Source: Stomorhina lunata
Taxonomy: Eukaryota > Arthropoda > Insecta > Diptera > Rhiniidae
NCBI GenBank assembly: GCA_933228675.1
Contig: OW121744.1
Coordinates: 60,586,928-60,650,927 of the forward strand
Reading direction: 5' to 3'
Length of the DNA: 64,000 nucleotides
How positions within the stretch are numbered: position 1 is the first letter of the stretch; every line of letters starts with the position of its first letter. Positions 44,940 to 56,285 of this stretch are shown here, piece after piece. The notes beneath the pieces are model-generated. The model had not been told where the DNA came from. It did no database searches and saw nothing but the letters and a program-made list of their open reading frames with translations. Both the position numbers and the translations under genes were made by a program.

Positions 44940-46187
44940 ATTAAGGACTACACCATCAAAGGCACTTTTTGCTATGCTCGGCTGGCTCCCGGTTGAAGTA
45001 ATGGCCCAATTCGTAGCTCTTAACTCAGCATTTAGGTTAAGAACTACAGGTGAATGGTCTACCTCATCTATAGGCCACTCCACTATTCTGGATAAACTAC
45101 CAAATCTCCCTGAAAATATTGACTACTGCATCCCATCACCCGTTTTCGAGCAATCTTCTCTGTCGATATCTCTGGGGCTCAAATCGACTTCAGAGAAGGG
45201 ACCCTGGATATCTACTCGGAAGGATCTAAATCGGTACGCGGTGTGGGAGGGGGCTTCTTTATCCCACTTTTTGGGACAAACGTGAAATTCAAGCTCCCCA
45301 AACAATGCAGTACTCTTCAAGCTGAAATCTCAGCTATCTATAGGGCGAGCAAATGGCTCACATACCACCGAATATACTTTAACGATATTCGTTTCTGTAC
45401 GGATAGTCTTGCCGCAATCCATTCTCTATCATCGGTCTACACGACATTCGTTCTCATCCGTGAATGCCGGGCATCCCTAAACGAGATGGCGAGACATTCT
45501 AACATCGAACTTCTCTGGGTACGCAGTCACAGTAACGTATCAGGTAACATCACTGCGGATAACCTAGCAAAAGGTGGTGCTCTCCTTGGTCAGAAGCACA
45601 TCGACCAATTTATAGTTATACCGTTATCAGCTTGCAAACTGCTCATTAAGCAGTTTCTTTTTAGGTCCGCACAGACCAACTGGTCCACAGAAACGACATG
45701 TTCGATCTCCAGACTTACATGGCCAACTTACGACTGTAAGCGTTCTGCAATCTTGGTCAGCCTTCCGCGCCATAGACTTCGCACCCTTATCTCAGTACTC
45801 ACAGGACACTGGTTAATAGGTTTACATGCTAGGAGACTTAATCTTCAAAGCAATGACTACTGCAGAAGCTGTCAAAACGTGGAGGAGGAAGAAACCATCA
45901 CTCATTTCCTCTGCCACTGCCCAGCCCTTGCTGATTTTAGGACACTCCATTTGGGATACCCTTTTTTGCATGATTTATCAGAGATCTCGAACACAAACGT
46001 TCGTAAAATAAGCTCTTATTTGTGCTACTGGATGGCTCTAGTTTGAGCCTCTAATTTATTGGTAGTTTAGAAATTTTCTTTTCTTTCCCATGCAGGAATT
46101 ACAAAGGGACCTCTTTTTGGACCCAAGTGACGCGGACCATAAGGACTGCATCCTGCCTAACCTAACCTTCAATTAAAAAAAAAAATT
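44940..46187 (+). pseudogene. LINE 3' fragment, family B
   Basis: The first 103-codon frame (44974-45285) carries a pre-RNase H linker. One frameshift near 45150 moves the reading into the second frame, which is then open to 46046. RNase H reads DIYSEGSKSVRGVGGGFFIP, CSTLQAEISAIYRASKWL, FCTDSLAAIHSL and LLWVRSHSNVSGNITADNLA. The first catalytic Asp of the usual TDGS motif is Glu here (GAA at 45219-45221); the other acidic positions are kept. The C-terminal block is VLTGHWLIGLHARRL plus a Cys-His box (YCRSCQNVEEEETITHFLCH). The stop at 46044-46046 is followed by a 3' UTR ending GCCTAACCTAACC and a run of A. The family differs from family A but shares the tail. Truncated at the 5' side. Confidence 0.82.
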
Positions 46188-46663
46188 ACAAAACATTTAA
46201 AAGTAAAAGGTCTTTTGTTTTCTAATATATTACAATATTTTTTATTATTTTCAATATTTTGAGTTTATTTTTTTAATTGCATAGGACCGGCAATAAAAAA
46301 CAGAAGAAAAACAACTGGTATGTCAAAATAAATATGCCGACTAGTGTAATTAAAGGGTTTTACTAGAACTTTGCTCAGATCAGTCTTTTGTAAATTTTGT
46401 AAACATCTGGTTTGGTATCATTTTAGACCCTTTGCCGTTTTGAAGAATTAAGAAAATGATTTATATTTGACCATAGCAGTGCAGGGTATCAAATATCTAT
46501 TCTAAACTAACTGTATCAATTTCTAACGTCTTCATTTCAAATTTGTATGTTTAAATTTTGACTCTGAAACTTGTATGAGGAAAATTAATATTTAGAAATG
46601 TAAAATTTTCACTTAATACTCCATATTTATTTTATTATGTGATTATTACGTCCTTAATAAATC
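46188..46663. other. AT-rich spacer
   Basis: No gene. 'atttatatttgaccatagcagtgcagggtatc' style text near 46455-46490 recalls the ends of mini-me-like repeats but is too short to assign. Confidence 0.35.
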
Positions 46664-47465
46664 TTTATACCCTTCACCACCATAGGTGGAAAGGGTATTA
46701 TAAGTTTATGCTGATGTTTGTAACGCATAGAAATATTTGTCTTAGACCCACCTTTTAGTATACCAATAGGCTTAGAATCACTTTCTGAGTCGATTTAGCG
46801 ATGTCCGTCCGTCCGTCCGTCTGGCTGGCTGGACCCCCATGTAAACCTTGTAATCAAACCACAGGTCGCAATTCTAAAGATAATTTGATGAAATTTGGCA
46901 CAGATAATTTTTTTGATAATGGGACCATGGCTATTGAAATTGGTCAAAATTGATCCATTATTTATGGTACCTCCCATAGGTCCCACTTTCCGAAATTGAT
47001 ATATTGGCCACAAATATCAATATTTTTTCATGAAATTTAAAACAAATACTGCTTATGTAAACTTAAATCACTATATCAAATTTCGTTTAAATCGGTCCAC
47101 ATTTGACCATAGCTCCCATACAAACTCTTCTTTAAAAACGCACTAAATGAGACAAAAAATCACTAAAACGCTCGTAAATCTAAAGATAATGAAACTTTTG
47201 AGTTTATTTTTTGCATACATAATTTTTTGTAACAACTGTAATCAATTTGCCAAATTTCGAGATAATCGGTCCACATTTGACCCTAGCTCTCATATAAGTC
47301 CAAATGACGGAAACAGGTTGAGTATTTAAGTTTTGAGAAAATGTGTGTATGATGGCAAAATTTAGCAAATATTTGTCTTTATACAGGAAAAATAACACGT
47401 TTGACCTTAGTGGTGAAGGGTATCGTATGGTCGGCTTGACCGACTATAGCACTTTCTTACTTGTT
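46664..47465 (+). mobile_element. mini-me/DINE-1-like repeat, family 1, copy at 46.7 kb
   Basis: It begins TTATACCCTTCACCACCATA and ends GGTCGGCTTGACCGACTATA, then GCACTTTCTTACTTGTT, with the hairpin 15-20 bp before the end. Collinear with the 20.9 kb copy in reverse orientation over its whole length. A GTCCGTCCGTCC run lies at 46803-46818. No coding sequence. Confidence 0.85.
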
Positions 47466-49219
47466 ATAAATAGATTCGATTTGTGCCAAAAATAAGGATT
47501 TCGATTTAGTTACGTAATTTTCGTAAATTTTAACTAATTACATGAAATCAGCATAAGCGACTAAAAATAAGTCGATAGTCCTGAGCATTAGTGTCTTGTG
47601 TCATTAAAATTTAATATACTTTGTAAGATGTGGTGTCCCTAAGTCCATCCACCATTAAAAGTGGGCTATATATTAATATATTCCATACAAATTTACTTGT
47701 CAATATTAAATGCAATTTTGTAAAGTTTTTTTTCCTTTTAATTCTTTTTTACCACTTCCATTTATCTTTAATGTGTGGGTTGTTTTATTTGTCCTTTTTT
47801 TTTTTGTTTTTTTATTTTTGTAGTTGTATATTAATTTTAGTTAGAAATAAATGAAAAAATAAATCTATTTGTTGTGGCACTTTTAGTTGGACTTGTAATT
47901 ACTTTGGTTGCCAGGGATCTTAATGCATATTTCCCCTAATTTTTAACTAAAAGAATTGTCCTTTTCTCTATATATTTGATAGCACTGACAGCGCTTGCTT
48001 TTTAGTCGATTTTCATAGAATTTTTAATGATCAATTTATGTGGAGGATTTTTATTGGCTCTGGTTTTTAGTAGCTGCCGCAGTCTCTGCTTTTGTAAATG
48101 TTTTACTACCCTTTCGGCTATTAGATTAGCGCTATCTAGTCTAGTTACTATTTCCGATCTATTTTAATGCCTTATGAGACCCATACATGTGGTCATATTT
48201 TAATATTTTAACTATTTTAATACGAATGAAACAGGTGGAGTTTTCTAATTCTAATGGCATTTGATTGGTCAATTTCCGTTTTGACCATCATAAATTCTAG
48301 GCTATAGAGTCGTTTTCTTCCTTTCCAAAACTCTTTTGTCTCTTCTAATCAATATCCTTTTTTAACATAGCCTTTCTAAAAATGAAAATTTTTCTAATAA
48401 ATAACCTCAACTTTCTAGAATTATCATTAGTAATTTGTGTAGTTCTAGTCTGAACACACTTCAATCAAAATTTATTTTTATTAGCTTTTTTTATAGCTAA
48501 AAAATATAAATATTTTTTAAAGAAATTGTGATAATTAGTGCAACTAAACATTAAATAATTTATAATATAATTTGTGATATAAAATATTATTTCAAAAGGA
48601 ACTGCTACGAAAACCAAATATCAAAAAATTCTATTATATAATAAAACCAAAATTAAATAATTTTAATAATAACAAATATTTTACATAAAAAAGGTAATTA
48701 ATTTAACAACACCTTCAATGATATTGTTTAAATAAAGATTTAATAAATGAAATACATATAGACAAATTTTAAATTCCAATAATTTATAAAACTAAAACTA
48801 TAACAAAATTTCACAATATCTGGTTCAGCAAAGCAGAACGGGTTCATTTAGTTTAACAAACATTTAATAAAATAACAAAAAGAAAATATTTCGATACTAC
48901 ATCTAGTTCTAAAAAGTATTTATAAAGCAAAATATAAAGTTCCAAATTTTGACCTAAAATTGTAAATATTATAGAATGTTTTTAACCGGGAGGGTTCTGA
49001 ACCTATTACTCTTCTACATATGGATTACTAAAACAATTTTTCATTTCTTATATTTGTCACAACATGGCTATGACCTCCAATCTTTCTTAAAATGCTTCTA
49101 AGGAGTGGGATTAATAAAATATTCTGTTGAATGATAACAAAAAACTTAAACTGATAAATATAAAAATTTAAAAAGCACGGAAAGTTTTGAAATACCAGAT
49201 ACTTAGTATTCAGTACTAA
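47466..49219. other. AT-rich DNA, no recognised gene
   Basis: Two zones are slightly richer in G/C (47880-48000 and 48040-48180). A short minus-strand open stretch there includes SANLIAERVVKHLQKQRLRQ, which has no domain I know. The rest is extreme A/T, including ATAAA-rich text at 48540-48780. Confidence 0.4.
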
Positions 49220-49420
49220 AAAGTAAAAAGTACAACTTCTATTACCTGGTCCAATTGCTCTTAAAATCGGGCATGTTCTGAGAGATCTTTCATCTGGTCT
49301 TAAAATTATTTTTTTTACAAATTTCATAGCCGATGCTATAAAACGTTGAGTGGAATTGCCACTCGTGTTACATTACATTATTGTTTAAATAAAACCCAAG
49401 TACAATTTTTTCATTAGAAT
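49220..49420 (-). pseudogene. Old ITmD37E relic, C-terminal part
   Basis: 'gctcttaaaatcgggcatg' and 'gatctttcatctggtctt' align with the antisense of the SKNMSDFKRR region. 'attgccactcgtgttacatt' followed by 'acccaagt' aligns with the antisense of VPREAN through EWYS. The order and spacing match intact copies. Identity is clearly lower than among the five main copies, so this is an older insertion. Confidence 0.65.
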
Positions 49421-49424
49421 CCAA

Positions 49425-49745
49425 AATCATTTCCTGAGTCGAGTTTTTTTTTGCAATCGACCCATAATTGACCTGACTTCCCTTAAAATACTAACTCCTA
49501 AAATACACCTAAGTCCAACGAAAATCTAAAGATAAGTCTTTGCACAGATAAGTTTGTTTAAACAAAAATCTCAACAATTAGTTGAAATTCGCTATCGTTC
49601 TCATATCACCCGCAGCCGGAAATTACCTTCTACCTCAACAAATTCTTACTGTGTTCAAAATTAAGACAATTTTAAATTCTGTTGGAACAATTGGTCCATA
49701 TTTTAGTTTTGAGGGGTATCAAATAATTTCGTTAGTTTATTTTAC
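49425..49745. repeat. Decayed mini-me-like repeat
   Basis: 'aatcatttcctgagtcgagt', 'aatctaaagataagtctttg' and 'aattggtccatattttag' recall the order of phrases in family 1. Diverged and partial. Confidence 0.45.
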
Positions 49746-49769
49746 AACATAGCCTTCCCTTAGCTCTTA

Positions 49770-50410
49770 TACATTTAGTTCATAGTTGCTTCATTTCCTT
49801 TTATCTAATCCGAAAAATACGACTCGTAGAGGTCTTCAAAGTAGGCATATTTTTTGTGAAATGATCCCGTTGTTGCAGTCAAAGCTCTTTCTGCCGAACA
49901 ATTTTTTCAAGGTTGGAAACAAGAATTAGTCATTCGGAACTTAATCTGAAGAATATGACTGATAAGGTGGCAATTTTTAGACCAATTCATGGATTTTTGT
50001 CAATGGAAATTGCATGACTTTATTGGCTAAAAAAAACCTACCTTTGCATTCTTTCCGATTCACCCTGACAAACCCACCGGTGAGTTTTGTTGGTGGATCC
50101 ACGGTAACGGAAGGCTAAAAAACTGGTCCGTATTGCTGCTGAACAATGCTTAACATTTAAACTAAATTGTACAACGGTTGCATTTTTGGTTGATTGTGGG
50201 TAAATGCGTCAGCCATCTTGCGTAAAGCTTTCTCATACCCAAGTAATCATTTAAAATTAAAACCACTGAGCAATGCAATCTCACCCTCTTTAAATACCCG
50301 GTCGACACAAACCACATCGTGAATTTTTTCAATTGTTTCGTATATAGAGACCTCAACTGAACGTAGATCAATCCGCTTCTTCACCAAGGCTTTTCCGCCA
50401 AGTATAATGA
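49770..50410 (-). pseudogene. mariner (DD34D-type) transposase relic
   Basis: The minus strand shows, with several stops and shifts, an N-terminal helix-turn-helix fragment (EVSIYETIEKIHDVV), then LGMRKLYARWLTHLPTINQK, the mariner 'ARWVP' linker. Next are decayed middle blocks, then KIHELV and KLPPYQSYSSD where PPYSPDLAPSD is expected. The end is FLFPTLKKLFGRKSFDCNN. Catalytic residues cannot be vouched for. It belongs to a different mariner branch from the element at 52.3 kb, judging by block wording. Confidence 0.65.
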
Positions 50411-50486
50411 TTAATGAGCGCACAATATATTTCTTTTTCCACTTTACTTTTACGACTATATTTATGGACTTTAATGATCTATAATT

Positions 50487-50797
50487 GTGAACCGCTGTGG
50501 TTTAGCAGGTTAGTCATCCGCCTTGCATACCGGAGGTCCCAAGTTCGATCCCCTTCCAGACCCTCTTGAAAAAGTAAATTAAAAAAAAAAAAACGGTTCA
50601 CCACATAACTCAGTAACTGGTTATTGAGTATTTGGCTATGTAAAACTTCTCTAACTAATGCATTTGCCGTTCGGAGCCGGCGTTAAAACGTAGGTCCCTT
50701 TCAATTAGTCTAGAAATAGAATCGGATGCAGCTCATTGTCTGAGAGAAGTAACCCTTGTTCCAATTGGAATGTTGTCGGGGAATAATACATATATAT
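50487..50797 (+). mobile_element. tRNA-derived SINE with exact 14-bp target duplication
   Basis: The body begins GTGAACCGCTGTGGTTTAGC. TGGTTTAGCAGG (50498-50509) is an A box and AGTTCGATCC (50541-50551) sits in a B box, as in a tRNA-derived polymerase III promoter. The tRNA-unrelated part includes GGTTATTGAGTATTTGGCTA and GTAGGTCCCTTTCAATTAG. An A run of 13 at about 50579-50593 splits head and body. AATGATCTATAATT occurs immediately before the body (50473-50486) and again after it (50798-50811). This is a 14-bp duplication typical of LINE-machinery retroposition. The tail is ATACATATATAT. Confidence 0.92.
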
Positions 50798-51204
50798 AAT
50801 GATCTATAATTCCTAGACTTTAAGCTTTTAACATTTTTACGCTTTCTTTTCAAATCCCGAGGTAGTCTGCTATTTAAAGGGAGACGGACTTTAGAAACTG
50901 CCTTATATTTCAAAGCATTTTAATATATGACGTCGATGGCCCGTCAATGTCGAATTTGGTTCAGTAAAAGTTTGCAAGCTGCAATCCCACCTTAATACTA
51001 TTTAAATACTTTTTTTTTCGTTTAATTCTAATTCAAAATTTATGTAAATAGTCATGGTCTTTTACAAATGAATTCAAATTATTAAAAAAAACATATTTAA
51101 CCCTTTAACTGTTTATGCCGAATATACTCGTAATGAAGGATCGGCTGTTAATTTATATCAAATTAAAGATCATATCGATCAGTTTTCGAGATAAGGTCGT
51201 TTTT

Positions 51205-52190
51205 GTGAAAAATTGTCTATAGAAAAATATTTTAGAACCAAAAATTTTCAGTAGAAAAATGTTTTAGAACGAACATTTTTCTATAAAAAAAATATTTTAG
51301 AACAACAAATTTTCGACAGAAAATTTTTTTAGAACGAAAAATTGTCGATAGAAAAATTTTTAGTGAAAATAGGAAAATTTTTTAGAATAAAAATTTCCTA
51401 TATAAAAAAATATTTTGGTACCAAAAATTTTCAACAGAAAAATATTTAAGAATCAAAACTTTTCTATAGAAAAAGTTTTGGATCGAAAATTTTTCTATAG
51501 AAAAATATTTTAGAACGAACAATTTTCTATAGAAAAGTTTTTAAGAACAACAGATTTTCTATAAAAAAATTTTTTTAGATCGAAAATTTTTCTATAGACA
51601 AATTTTTTAGAACTTAAATTTTAAATAGAAAATTTGTTTAGAACTTAAAATTTTTTATAGAAAAATTTTCTATATACATATACATTTTTTATAAAAAAAA
51701 AAAATTTCGATAGAAACATTTTTTAGAACGAAAAATTGTCGATAAAAAAATTTTTAGTGAAAATAAAAAAAAATTTTAGAACAAAAATTTCCTATAGAAA
51801 AATTTTTTATAACGAAAGAAACATTTTGAGGTTATGTTGAGGCAATTATACAGGTTTGTGATGGAAATCGATTGAATTGAGATATATTTTTTACATAATT
51901 TCTGGTTATTTCGAAACATTTCCCATTGAAACATTTTTTAGAACGAAAATTTTTTTATAGAAAATTTTTTTATATCGAAAGAAAAATTTTTAGGTTATGT
52001 TAAGGTACCTGTATGTGATGATGAATCAATCGATTTCAGATATGTTTTTAAAATATTTTCGGTTATTTCGGACCTTAATCCATTTGACTAATTCATTTGG
52101 TCTGAATTGTTTATGGAAATGGGGAAAATTATCTCAAAAATATATCTGAAATCGATCGATTTCCATTACATACCGAATAGTACCTCTTTT
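51205..52190. repeat. Tandem array with hairpin arms, second copy of the 1.1-2.5 kb design
   Basis: 51205-51835 is a degenerate array with units like 'gaacgaaaatttttctatag' plus 'aaaaatttt', about 30-35 bp. At 51853-51921 lies a single arm ('gtgatggaaatcgattgaat', 'tttctggttatttcg'). The array resumes at 51926-52000. Two inverted arms follow at 52010-52075 and 52125-52183 (GTATGTGATGATGAATC and its mirrored partner ATCGATCGATTTCCATTACA). The arm text is that of the 1596-1820 hairpin. No terminal repeats like those at 1117 and 2521 were found here. Confidence 0.65.
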
Positions 52191-52319
52191 GAAATTTTAT
52201 TTTAATTTTTACATATAATTTAATTTAGGAGGTTGTGAGTTCTAGTCGGTGGGGCTAAGGTTCATATCGTAAATTATTTTTTTTTTACAAATTTAAAATT
52301 TTTATTTTTATATAATGTT

Positions 52320-53515
52320 TTGGGATGGCAACTAAGTAATTGCGGATTTTTTTTTAAATAAAACAGAATTTTTTAATGGAAAGGAATAACGCTATTCTGT
52401 AGCATTTTCAGCAATGACCTTTTGCCATCTTTCTGGCAGGAAGGATTCCACTTACACCAGAAAGGATTTGACATCATTATTAAAATTTGTATTATTTATG
52501 GATTTCGCAAAGATCGCAATAAAAAGTAATCAGATGGTGAAAGTTCAGGACTATGTGGCAAAACATCTCAAGCAAGCTCCAATAATTTTTGACGAGAGAT
52601 TATAGATGTGTGTGGCCTTGCATTGTCATGAATGTCATGGAATGCGACACCTTTTCTATTTGTCAATTCGGGCCGCTTATCTTCAACTGCATTGTTTAAT
52701 TTTATAAGTTCAATGTAGACATGTGAATTGATCGTTCGGATGGGTCGGGAAAGTTCATGGTGGACAGTTCCTTTGTAATCCCACCAAACTGATGACATTA
52801 ATTTCTTTTGATGAATATCAGCTTTTGATGTTGCTTGCGCTGCTTTAGCTGGCTTGCACCACGATCTTTTCCGATTTACGTTATTGTGAACAACCCCTTT
52901 TTCATCACCAGTTATCAATCGTTTTTAAAATGAATAGTTTTCATTATGTTTCTTTAACAAATCGGAGATGTGAATGCGTTATTTTGCGTGATTTTCTTTA
53001 AGTTCATGAGGAACCCATATATCAAGTTTTCATACATGGCCTAGTCGCTTTAAGCGATTTTCATGTGATACATAAAGCTTCTCTGCAATCTCACGTTTTG
53101 TATTGTGACGATCCGAATCGATTATTGCTTTGATTTGGTCGGTCGTCATCAACTTGAAGGGGACGACCAGAGCGTTTTTCATCTTTAAGTGAAAAATCAC
53201 CAGAACGAAACTTGGCAGACCAATTTTGATACTGCGGCTTCGTCACCATAAACAGCACAAAACTTTTTGCATTTTTTCCTTTCCGGAAATAAAAAAGCAA
53301 AAAGTGACACAAATATTCGTTTTGATCTTCCATTTTTCAGCAGACGCCAAACAAAAACTACACAACCGATTCAAACCTTTTTTTTCTGATTGACATTTGA
53401 AGTACCAGCTATCAAATGACAAAATGTGTTTGACATTTCAATGACGCCATCAAACCTAAAAATCAGACAAATTCATCTATGAGTGAAATCCGCAATTACT
53501 TAGTTGCCAACCCAA
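52320..53515 (-). mobile_element. mariner element with both terminal repeats
   Basis: Ends TTGGGATGGCAACTAAGTAA at 52320 and its partner, GGTTGGCAACTAAGTAAT when read from the other side, ending at 53515. The right flank is TA; the left flank reads TT, so one target copy has mutated. At 1,196 bp it has the normal size of a mariner. The gene is on the minus strand. Confidence 0.9.
52392..53333 (-). pseudogene. mariner transposase with multiple lesions
   Basis: From the ATG at 53333 the protein starts MEDQNEYLCHFLLFYFRKGK and continues NWSAKFRSGDFSLKDEKRSG, the first helix-turn-helix of mariner. A shift after VDDD moves the reading to DSDRHNTKREIAEKLYVSHE and WVPHELKENHAK, with stops. The catalytic half is open at 52918-52568. 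It reads MITGDEKGVVHNNVNRKRSW, where mariners have Trp instead of Gly after GDEK, then DNARPHTSIISRQKLLELA. A two-base insertion-like wobble before HDNARPH gives an extra 'DIH'. A further shift gives DVLPHSPELSPSDYFLLRSL with the third Asp kept. The end is LPERWQKVIAENATE. All three Asp are recognisable but in different frames, so no enzyme is made. Confidence 0.88.
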
Positions 53516-53930
53516 TACTTTTTCTTATATTCGGTTCATAAATGATACAGATATATTGATTCGTATTTTATGCTTTAATAGTCTATAACTCCCAAACTAA
53601 AAGCTTCTGGCCCAAAAAAAAAAAGCTTTTAGATAAAATCTGTTTTAAAAATTATTTTAGAGAAACAAACGATTCAACGAATAGATGTGATATACAGTTT
53701 TTCAAGGCTTATTCTTACGAATTCAAATCCTATATATAAAAAAAATTACCAATGGAATTCAAGATTTAAAAAAAAACCCTACGGGCAACAGTTTGTTTTT
53801 ATACCCCCATCAAAAAGAATAGGGGGTATATAAAGATTATCATTCCGTTTGTAATTTCCTTAATATTGGCTCAAAAATCAAAAACGATAAATATTCTGAA
53901 TCCTTATGAAATTCTAAGACGATTGAGCTA

Positions 53931-53935
53931 TGTCC

Positions 53936-53989
<54 letters not shown>

Positions 53990-54003
53990 CTGTCTGTCTG
54001 TCC

Positions 54004-54057
<54 letters not shown>

Positions 54058-54065
54058 CTGTCTGT
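53931..54065 (+). repeat. GTCT/GTCC microsatellite, 135 bp
   Basis: Mostly pure TCTG units with a few TCCG variants. It occupies the same place in family 2 as the 372-bp array at 34519-34890, on the opposite strand and at about one third of the length. The open frames through it only reflect the repeat. Confidence 0.93.
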
Positions 54066-55191
54066 TGAAATCACGATAACGCCTAAACGAAAGGAGCTAG
54101 CTAACTGAAACTTAGCAAAAACATTCTTCATCTATGAGAAAATTTTAGCTCCCGTATAACCTCGTCTAGGCTAATCGCTTATTTGCTAATAAATGACAAA
54201 TTATAACAGTTATGATGACAAAATTTGGTATCTAGAAGTTTTACATAAGCACTAGGTAGCATATAAAATTTCATCGAAATCGGTTCACATTTAGCCATAG
54301 CTCCCATACAAAAAAACTTACGAAAATAGCCTAAATTTCACCTAAAATACACTTAAATGCCAATAAATCTAAAAGTATAACAGATATAACCACTAATTTT
54401 GGCACAAGAAAGTCTTATATCAATGCCAGCCAGTGTGCAAAATTTTGTCGCAATCGGACCTAGCTCCCATATAAAAAACTTACGAAAACACAAAAATTCA
54501 AAAAGAAATGGGGATTTATGTCCGTCTGTCCGTCAGATAAAATCGTGATAGCTCCTTAACTACAAGAGCTAGTAAGACTAAATTAAGCACAAGGAAGTCT
54601 TATGTCAATGCGAGCCAGTGTGCAAAATTTTGTCACAATCGGTCAACATTTGACCATAGCTTCCATATAAAAAACTTATGGAAACACAAAAATACATAAA
54701 GAAAAGGTTGTTTATGTCCGTCTGTCCGTCAGATAAAAGCACGATAGCGCCTTAACGAAAAGAGCTAGAGGGACAAAATTTTACAAAAGTATTTTGGATA
54801 TCTTGAAAAAGATGTGTGTTGAAAATGGACAAAATCGGTTCAAATTTAGTTAGAGCTCCCATATAACCCCGCCCCGGGAAACACATTCATGCTGATAAAT
54901 TGAATACAATTGTAATAGCTATGACGATTAAATTTAAAATAGGGATGTTTTATGCAATTTTTGATCAGTTTATCAAATTTCATAGGAATCAGTCCATATT
55001 TGACTTTAGCTTTCATATAAAAAACACTCACGGAAACCAAAAATTTTAGCAAAGGCCAGTTAAAAGCTATTAAAGTAGAAACTATGATAGCTATGGCCAC
55101 TAAATTTTGCAAGAATAAGCTCTATATATATACCAGCCAGCGTGTAAAATTTTGTTACAATCGGTCAACATTTGGCTATAATTCTTATATA

Positions 55192-55805
55192 TCTGTGGCA
55201 ATATGGAAGAGTAGCTTAAGTCGAAAATTTAAGTTTTGAGATATCATCAATTTTGTGTAATTTTTCTTTTGCTTGATTTCTGCGAATAATTTATGAAATA
55301 ATATATTGGTATCATGTTTATTAGTGAAGAACGATGAATATTTAAAAAACGTATTCTTAAATTCAGAAGATTATACGTTTTTTCTGCTTAAGCTCTTTTT
55401 CGAAACTGAAATTTGCGTTAAACTGCACCTTAAGTAACTTTAAGCGGTTCTGTTTAAATAAAAAATACATATTGTGTAGTTTTATGTAAACATAATATGT
55501 TTTAAAATAATGACTTTATTTTTTCAAGGTCAACATATCTTAAGTAAAGTTAAGCAAAATCGTTATATGATGAAAGAATAATCTGAATATGAACACAATA
55601 TATGTGTACATAAGTTGTTTTGATAAAAGCATTATTGATTCAAAAAACTTAAGCTAAAAAGTAAACGTACATAACATTGACAAAAACCGGAATTTTTTAA
55701 AACGGATTAAATACATTTAAGTGCCTTTGCTTTTGTGTTGCAATAAAGGCCTTAACTCAATTCTCTCTTATGTCTACTTAAGCTACTCTTCCATATTGCC
55801 ACAGA
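55192..55805. mobile_element. TIR element (614 bp) nested in the family 2 repeat
   Basis: TCTGTGGCAATATGGAAGAG at 55192 is mirrored exactly by CTCTTCCATATTGCCACAGA ending at 55805, and pairing continues with TAGCTTAAG. The flanks are TATATA on both sides, so a TA-rich duplication is likely but its length cannot be fixed. The interior repeats 'ttaagc' and 'cttaag' motifs and has no coding frame. Confidence 0.85.
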
Positions 55806-56285
55806 TATATATAACATCCCCTTTTTATATCTACAATCAAAAAGATTTGGAGGTACATTCATTATATTAAGATTGCACCTATAAAATTAGTTAGTTCAGC
55901 CCAGACTTTACATATGATGAATGCATTAGGAACTCCTAACGAAATATATGGACCTGCCGTATTACTATTAACGTGTTTAGCCTAACTGCATATTAAGCAC
56001 AACGAAAAGTATTTAACAACTTATTAATGTAAAACTATACCCGGTTATGAGACCGAATTTTGATAAAAGTAAATACTGGGGAAACCACTAAAATATTTTT
56101 AAATGTTGAACTATAAAGCTACGGTTTTACCAACATACCAATTAGTTTAGCGATTTTTTCAGTTTTGGTCCAGATCTTGAATTAGCTGCATCCTTGTAGA
56201 TATATGAGATATTTTTCTAAATTTAACACAACTTGATGGTGGGTATAGAAGATTCGGCACAGCCGAATATAACACTCTTACTTGT

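Larger units (their letters stand above)
53797..56285 (+). mobile_element. mini-me-like repeat, family 2, longest copy (with nested element)
   Basis: It begins TATACCCCCATCAAAAAGAA and ends with the hairpin ATTCGGCACAGCCGAAT (56252-56268) followed by ATAACACTCTTACTTGT. This is the same hairpin-plus-CTTGT ending as in family 1. Within it, blocks of about 250 bp recur: 'gtccgtctgtccgtcagata' and 'caaaattttgtcacaatcgg' each appear at least twice, so the interior is itself repetitive. The (GTCT)n array is at 53931-54065. A separate TIR element is nested at 55192-55805. No protein is encoded. Confidence 0.82.

Noticed and set aside
48040..48180. Short minus-strand open stretch around SANLIAERVVKHLQKQRLRQ as a possible gag or LINE ORF1 remnant
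   Set aside because: Only about 50 residues, with no recognised domain or supporting flanks.
53866..54131. Open frames over the shorter GTCT array
   Set aside because: Same reason: microsatellite translation inside a mini-me-like repeat.
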